Assembly (NCBI GenBank): GCA_913050205.1
Contig: CAJXAU010000037.1
Location: 1-9,321, forward strand
DNA from: an uncultured Verrucomicrobiota bacterium
GTDB taxonomy: Bacteria; Verrucomicrobiota; Verrucomicrobiia; Limisphaerales; UBA1096
Reading direction: 5' to 3'
DNA: 9,321 nt
Shown here: piece by piece, positions 7,078-9,321 of the stretch
Position numbering within the stretch: position 1 is the stretch's first letter
How the letters are laid out: each line of letters begins with the position of its first letter
The notes under the pieces: generated by a model
Told to the model about the DNA's origin: nothing
The model's database searches: none
What the model saw: the letters and a program-made list of their open reading frames with translations, nothing else
Translations under genes and position numbers: made by a program

Positions 7078-7100
7078 CGCTTGGCCAAGCGCTTGGTTTT
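7078..7100. repeat. Dispersed palindromic repeat, copy 9, between convergent genes; possible terminator
   Basis: CGCTTGGCCAAGCG at 7078-7091, continued by CTTGG and then TTTT (7097-7100), starting 6 nt after the proS stop. The 14-mer can fold as a CGCTT/AAGCG stem with a GGCC loop. The position and T-run suggest it serves as the proS terminator, though the stem is short. Confidence 0.6.
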
Positions 7101-7239
7101 GGCGCAACCGCATCAGCAGTTCGGCGTGGTCAACGGCAAGCTGGTGGGCGCGCCCGAACAATCGAATCGCCTCTGGCTTCCAATTGTTAAACGACTTGAA
7201 GGGATTGGGGATGCTGAGTCGGAGTCCGACACAGCGGCG
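7101..7239. other. Gap between proS and the amidase gene
   Basis: No independent gene was found. On the minus strand the amidase frame stays open after its TGA (7240-7242) for 55 more codons, down to a TGA at 7072-7074. No ATG or GTG lies in its first half. No clear terminator for the amidase gene is seen apart from the repeat at 7078. Confidence 0.5.
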
Positions 7240-8154
7240 TCACGAGTTTAGGATGCTCCGGAGGTTGAACCGGCGACCGGGGCAGGCAGTCGGCTTGGGA
7301 TTGATATGGCGATGCGTGCGAACCTCCTTGTACGGGACATTGGTCCGGGCACGCAACCGGGCGACGAGTGCCTTTAAACTGGAACGCTGTTTTGACGTGG
7401 GCACGCGTTGGTCAAAATTGCCGACGAGACAGATGCCAATGGCGATCTCGTTTAGGGCGGTGCTGGCTACGTGGCCACCGCGAATCTGTCGGCGCCACCG
7501 ATCTCCCACGTAGATTTTCCCATCACCGGTGTTCACGCCGTTGCCGATCACGAAATGATACGCCAACCCGTTCTCCATGCGGCGCACTCGCCGGTGATAA
7601 TGTTCCATGCCCTGAATGCTGTTGGTGTTGTCACCGCTGTGGTGAATGACGATGTGTTTCCAACGACCGCGCCGGATGCGGGGGCGGTTGATCTTTGATA
7701 ATGTGTCCGCAGGGATGTAGGCCGGTTTTGGTCGGGTGGATTTACTGCCTGAGTTTGTGCCCTTGGTGATCTTCAGCGTTTGCCCCGGCTTGAGTTTGCG
7801 CGGGTCGGAGATGCCGTTGGCCCTCGCGATGGCGCTGGTCGTGGTGTTGTATTTTTTGGCGATGGCGCTCAGGGTGTCGCCTGTTCGGACGGTGTGGGTG
7901 ACGGTGACTGATTTGGCTGGGATGTTAATTTTTTGACCAACGTTAATCCGATTCGGATTGGAAATACCGTTGTGGGCGGCCAAAGCGGAGGCGGTGATCC
8001 CGTATTTTTTGGCGATAGCGCCAAGGGTTTCGCCCTTGCGGATGGTGTGGCTGGCCGCTTGGCCAAGCGCTTGGCCAAGCCACAACAATGCCAGTACCGC
8101 CAATACAGGTGCGTAGGCGGCCGCTCGTTTGCCCTTGGCCAATTGGGTCAGCAT
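7240..8154 (-). CDS. Secreted N-acetylmuramoyl-L-alanine amidase with two LysM domains
   Basis: A 304-aa cell-wall hydrolase. The signal peptide runs from MLTQLAKGKR through the core YAPVLAVLALLWL to likely cleavage after GQALGQA (residue 33). LysM 1 (HTIRKGETLGAIAKKYGI, about 36-79) and LysM 2 (HTVRTGDTLSAIAKKYN, about 87-130) bind peptidoglycan sugars. The amidase_2/PGRP domain follows, with IVIHHSG (first zinc His, H171), GLAYHFVIGNG (Y199) and THRHINPKPTACPG (H281 and C291 as the other zinc ligands). The set of catalytic residues matches T7-lysozyme-type amidases, which cut the lactoyl-L-Ala bond. The start was chosen at the ATG before LTQLAKGKR because AGGAGGT lies upstream and a proper signal peptide begins there. 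The frame stays open further upstream but that stretch is not protein-like. It is convergent with proS and divergent from rpsB. Confidence 0.94.
   Translation of the reverse strand: MLTQLAKGKRAAAYAPVLAVLALLWLGQALGQAASHTIRKGETLGAIAKKYGITASALAAHNGISNPNRINVGQKINIPAKSVTVTHTVRTGDTLSAIAKKYNTTTSAIARANGISDPRKLKPGQTLKITKGTNSGSKSTRPKPAYIPADTLSKINRPRIRRGRWKHIVIHHSGDNTNSIQGMEHYHRRVRRMENGLAYHFVIGNGVNTGDGKIYVGDRWRRQIRGGHVASTALNEIAIGICLVGNFDQRVPTSKQRSSLKALVARLRARTNVPYKEVRTHRHINPKPTACPGRRFNLRSILNS
8056..8080 (-). repeat. Dispersed palindromic repeat, copy 10 (tandem dimer)
   Basis: Two units with a 12-bp period: CGCTTGGCCAAG followed by CGCTTGGCCAAGC. On the minus strand they read LGQALGQA at the signal-peptidase site of the amidase, the same solution as in the second M16 protein. 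Confidence 0.82.
8134..8142. repeat. Partial copy of the dispersed repeat
   Basis: CTTGGCCAA in the first codons of the amidase gene (QLAKG on the minus strand). It is a 9-bp match only, possibly a decayed copy. Confidence 0.25.
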
Positions 8155-8167
8155 AATGCTGTTAAAA

Positions 8168-8173
8168 CCTCCT
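8168..8173 (-). promoter_or_regulatory. Ribosome binding site of the amidase gene
   Basis: AGGAGG on the minus strand, 13 nt before the chosen ATG (8154) and 10 nt before an in-frame ATT (8157). The spacing to ATG is longer than usual, so the real start may be one codon earlier. Confidence 0.6.
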
Positions 8174-8202
8174 AAAGGGCGTCTTTTTACTGGCGCACCG
8201 CG

Positions 8203-8212
8203 CGCTTGGCCA
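8203..8212. repeat. Partial intergenic copy of the dispersed repeat
   Basis: CGCTTGGCCA followed by GCC instead of AGCG, upstream of the amidase gene. It looks like a decayed or half copy. Confidence 0.35.
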
Positions 8213-8441
8213 GCCCTAGTTTGTTTTGTCAGCCCAGCTTTTGGCAAAATGGTTTCAAAAAAGCGTGAAATTGGGGGTTGCGGCTCTTCGTGCTTTTGGT
8301 AAGGTGCGCGCCCTTTTTTGGCGGAGAAGGGCATTTGATCTCCGACTCCGCCACACGGAACCGCCTTTAAAAATCGACCTCGGGCATGGCTGCCAGAGGA
8401 GGCATTAACCACAACAAACTAAATCCCGATTTTCCGCGGGA

Positions 8442-8464
8442 CGGCTGTACTTAGGACTCAGCCG
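8442..8464 (+). promoter_or_regulatory. Hairpin in the rpsB leader
   Basis: CGGCTG and CAGCCG form a 6-bp stem with an 11-nt loop, ending 21 nt before the rpsB ATG. S2 represses its own operon through the leader in several bacteria, so an autoregulatory site is possible. I cannot match it to a known S2 leader motif. Confidence 0.35.
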
Positions 8465-8471
8465 GTAACAA

Positions 8472-8489
8472 ATGGAAAACAACGAATGA
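8472..8489 (+). other. Five-codon mini-ORF overlapping the rpsB start
   Basis: ATG at 8472 encodes MENNE and stops at TGA 8487-8489, which overlaps the rpsB ATG (8486-8488) in an ATGA arrangement. It has no ribosome site of its own. It may be chance or a coupling device. Confidence 0.25.
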
Positions 8490-9321
8490 GTAACGTAAAA
8501 GAACTGTTGGACGCGGGTGTGCATTTTGGCCACCAGACGCGTAGGTGGAACCCGAAGATGAAGGAATTCATTTTTGAGGCTCGTAACGGAATCCACATCA
8601 TTGACCTCGTCCAAACGGCGACCCAGATCGACGCCGCAGCGGATTTCCTCAAGGGCACCGTCGCCAAGGGCGGCAAGGTACTGTTTGTCGGTACCAAGAA
8701 ACAGGCCCAGGTCAGCATCAAGGAAACAGCCGAGACCACCGGCCAGCCGTACGTATGCGAACGCTGGCTTGGCGGCATGATGACCAATTTGAATACCATC
8801 CGCAAATCGATCAAGCGGATGGTCGAGCTTGAGACCATGGAGTCTGACGGACGCATGGCTGAGTTTGTGAAACAGGAACAGTCGATGCTCCGCCGTGAGT
8901 TGAATCGCCTGCACATTCGCCTAAACGGTATCCGCGATTTGAACAACAAGCCGGATGCGATGTTTATCGTGGATATCAAGCGCGAACACAATGCCCTCGC
9001 CGAGGCACGCCGCCTGCGCGTACCGGTGGTGGCCATCGTGGATACCAATACCGATCCGACTTTGGTGGATTACCCGATCGCCGGTAATGACGACGCGATT
9101 CGTTCCATCAAAGCGGTACTCGGCGCAGTTACCCAACCGATGATCGAAGCTCGTGCGGCCTACGATGCGACCTCTGAAAAATTGAAGACAGAGGCGGCAA
9201 AGAAGGAAGAAGCTCCGGCCACTACCGAGGCTCCAGCCACTACCGAGGCGGCGGCAACGGAAGAAACTTCGACAGAAGCGCCCGAGGCAGCAGCGGCAGA
9301 AGCCCCGGTTGAAGCAGCCCC
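8486..9321 (+). CDS. rpsB: 30S ribosomal protein S2 (3' partial)
   Basis: The frame runs to the window edge without a stop (278 codons visible). The N-terminus MSNVKELLDAGVHFGHQTRR is diagnostic of S2 and is followed by WNPKMKEFIFEARNGIHIIDL. KVLFVGTKKQAQ (about 65-76), ERWLGGMMTN, PDAMFIVDIKREHNALAEARR and VPVVAIVDTNTDPTLVDYPIAGNDDAIRS complete the conserved S2 core, which ends near residue 220. A low-complexity Lys/Glu/Ala/Thr/Pro tail follows and is still open at the edge, so the protein is longer than the 241-aa E. coli S2. S2 joins the small subunit late, near the S1 site. The start lacks a strong Shine-Dalgarno (GGAAAA only) but matches the family. tsf usually lies downstream, outside this window. 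Confidence 0.97.
   Translation, partial: MSNVKELLDAGVHFGHQTRRWNPKMKEFIFEARNGIHIIDLVQTATQIDAAADFLKGTVAKGGKVLFVGTKKQAQVSIKETAETTGQPYVCERWLGGMMTNLNTIRKSIKRMVELETMESDGRMAEFVKQEQSMLRRELNRLHIRLNGIRDLNNKPDAMFIVDIKREHNALAEARRLRVPVVAIVDTNTDPTLVDYPIAGNDDAIRSIKAVLGAVTQPMIEARAAYDATSEKLKTEAAKKEEAPATTEAPATTEAAATEETSTEAPEAAAAEAPVEAA
9212..9247 (+). repeat. 18-bp tandem duplication in the rpsB tail
   Basis: Two copies of an 18-bp unit (GCTCCGGCCACTACCGAG, one mismatch) encode APATTE twice. A recent slippage duplication in the unstructured S2 tail is the simplest reading. Confidence 0.8.

Larger units (their letters stand above)
8155..8485. other. Divergent intergenic region between the amidase gene and rpsB
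   Basis: This 331-bp stretch must hold promoters for both genes, but I found no pair of boxes good enough to name. It contains the amidase ribosome site, a partial repeat, an inverted repeat GCCCTT/AAGGGC (8310-8315 with 8327-8332), and an AGAGGAGG motif at 8395-8402 with no ATG after it. A hairpin and a mini-ORF just before rpsB are listed separately. The size suits a structured ribosomal-protein leader. Confidence 0.5.

Noticed and set aside
7028..7513. Plus-strand 161-aa frame spanning the proS end and the amidase
   Set aside because: It overlaps two well-supported genes, and its product is Trp/Arg-rich with no domain.
49..8080. CRISPR array or clustered repeat
   Set aside because: The palindromic units lie hundreds of bases apart at irregular distances, with genes between them. 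No cas gene or regular spacer pattern is present.
8395..8402. AGAGGAGG as a ribosome site for an extra gene before rpsB
   Set aside because: No ATG, GTG or TTG at proper spacing. The only frame would start at ATT and end after 17 codons.
8155..8412. N-terminal extension of the amidase to an upstream start at 8412
   Set aside because: The extra 86 residues would bury the signal peptide, look non-protein-like, and ignore the AGGAGGT just before the inner start.

Overview
The window reads as ordinary bacterial chromosome with dense genes, moderate-to-high GC and no phage, transposon or CRISPR content. The ProS and S2 proteins, the secreted M16 peptidase pair and the long Ala/Glu-rich S2 tail suggest a Verrucomicrobiota or related PVC-group bacterium. 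That placement is inference from protein flavour, not from an alignment.

Layout: (1) 2-1105 (+), the 3' part of an ankyrin-repeat protein that ends in two near-identical four-cysteine zinc-ribbon modules. A likely intrinsic terminator follows at 1109-1140. (2) 1156-2919 and 2930-4444 (+), two secreted M16-family proteins, translationally coupled. The first carries the HxxEH zinc site and the second has lost it, as in active/inactive M16 heterodimers. (3) 4506-5261 (+), a fumarylacetoacetate-hydrolase-family enzyme with a candidate promoter directly against its start codon. (4) 5353-7071 (+), prolyl-tRNA synthetase (proS) with an editing domain. (5) 7240-8154 (-), a secreted protein with two LysM domains and an N-acetylmuramoyl-L-alanine amidase domain, convergent with proS. 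(6) 8486 to the window end (+), rpsB (ribosomal protein S2), divergent from the amidase and cut off by the window edge.

The most unusual signal cuts across the genes. A 12-bp unit CTTGGCCAAGCG, whose full form is the 14-bp perfect palindrome CGCTTGGCCAAGCG, occurs as 12 units sharing at least TTGGCCAAGCG at 10 loci, plus several partial copies. It lies inside coding regions, between genes, and sometimes in tandem with a 12-bp period that preserves reading frame. In all three secreted proteins it encodes LGQA or GQALGQA exactly at the predicted signal-peptidase I site. The density, about one locus per kb, resembles HIP1 of cyanobacteria or DNA-uptake sequences of Neisseria/Haemophilus, but I do not recognise this motif as a named family.

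Functionally, the M16 pair and the amidase are probably envelope or periplasmic proteins, and proS and rpsB are core translation genes. The mix looks like adjacent housekeeping units rather than one pathway.
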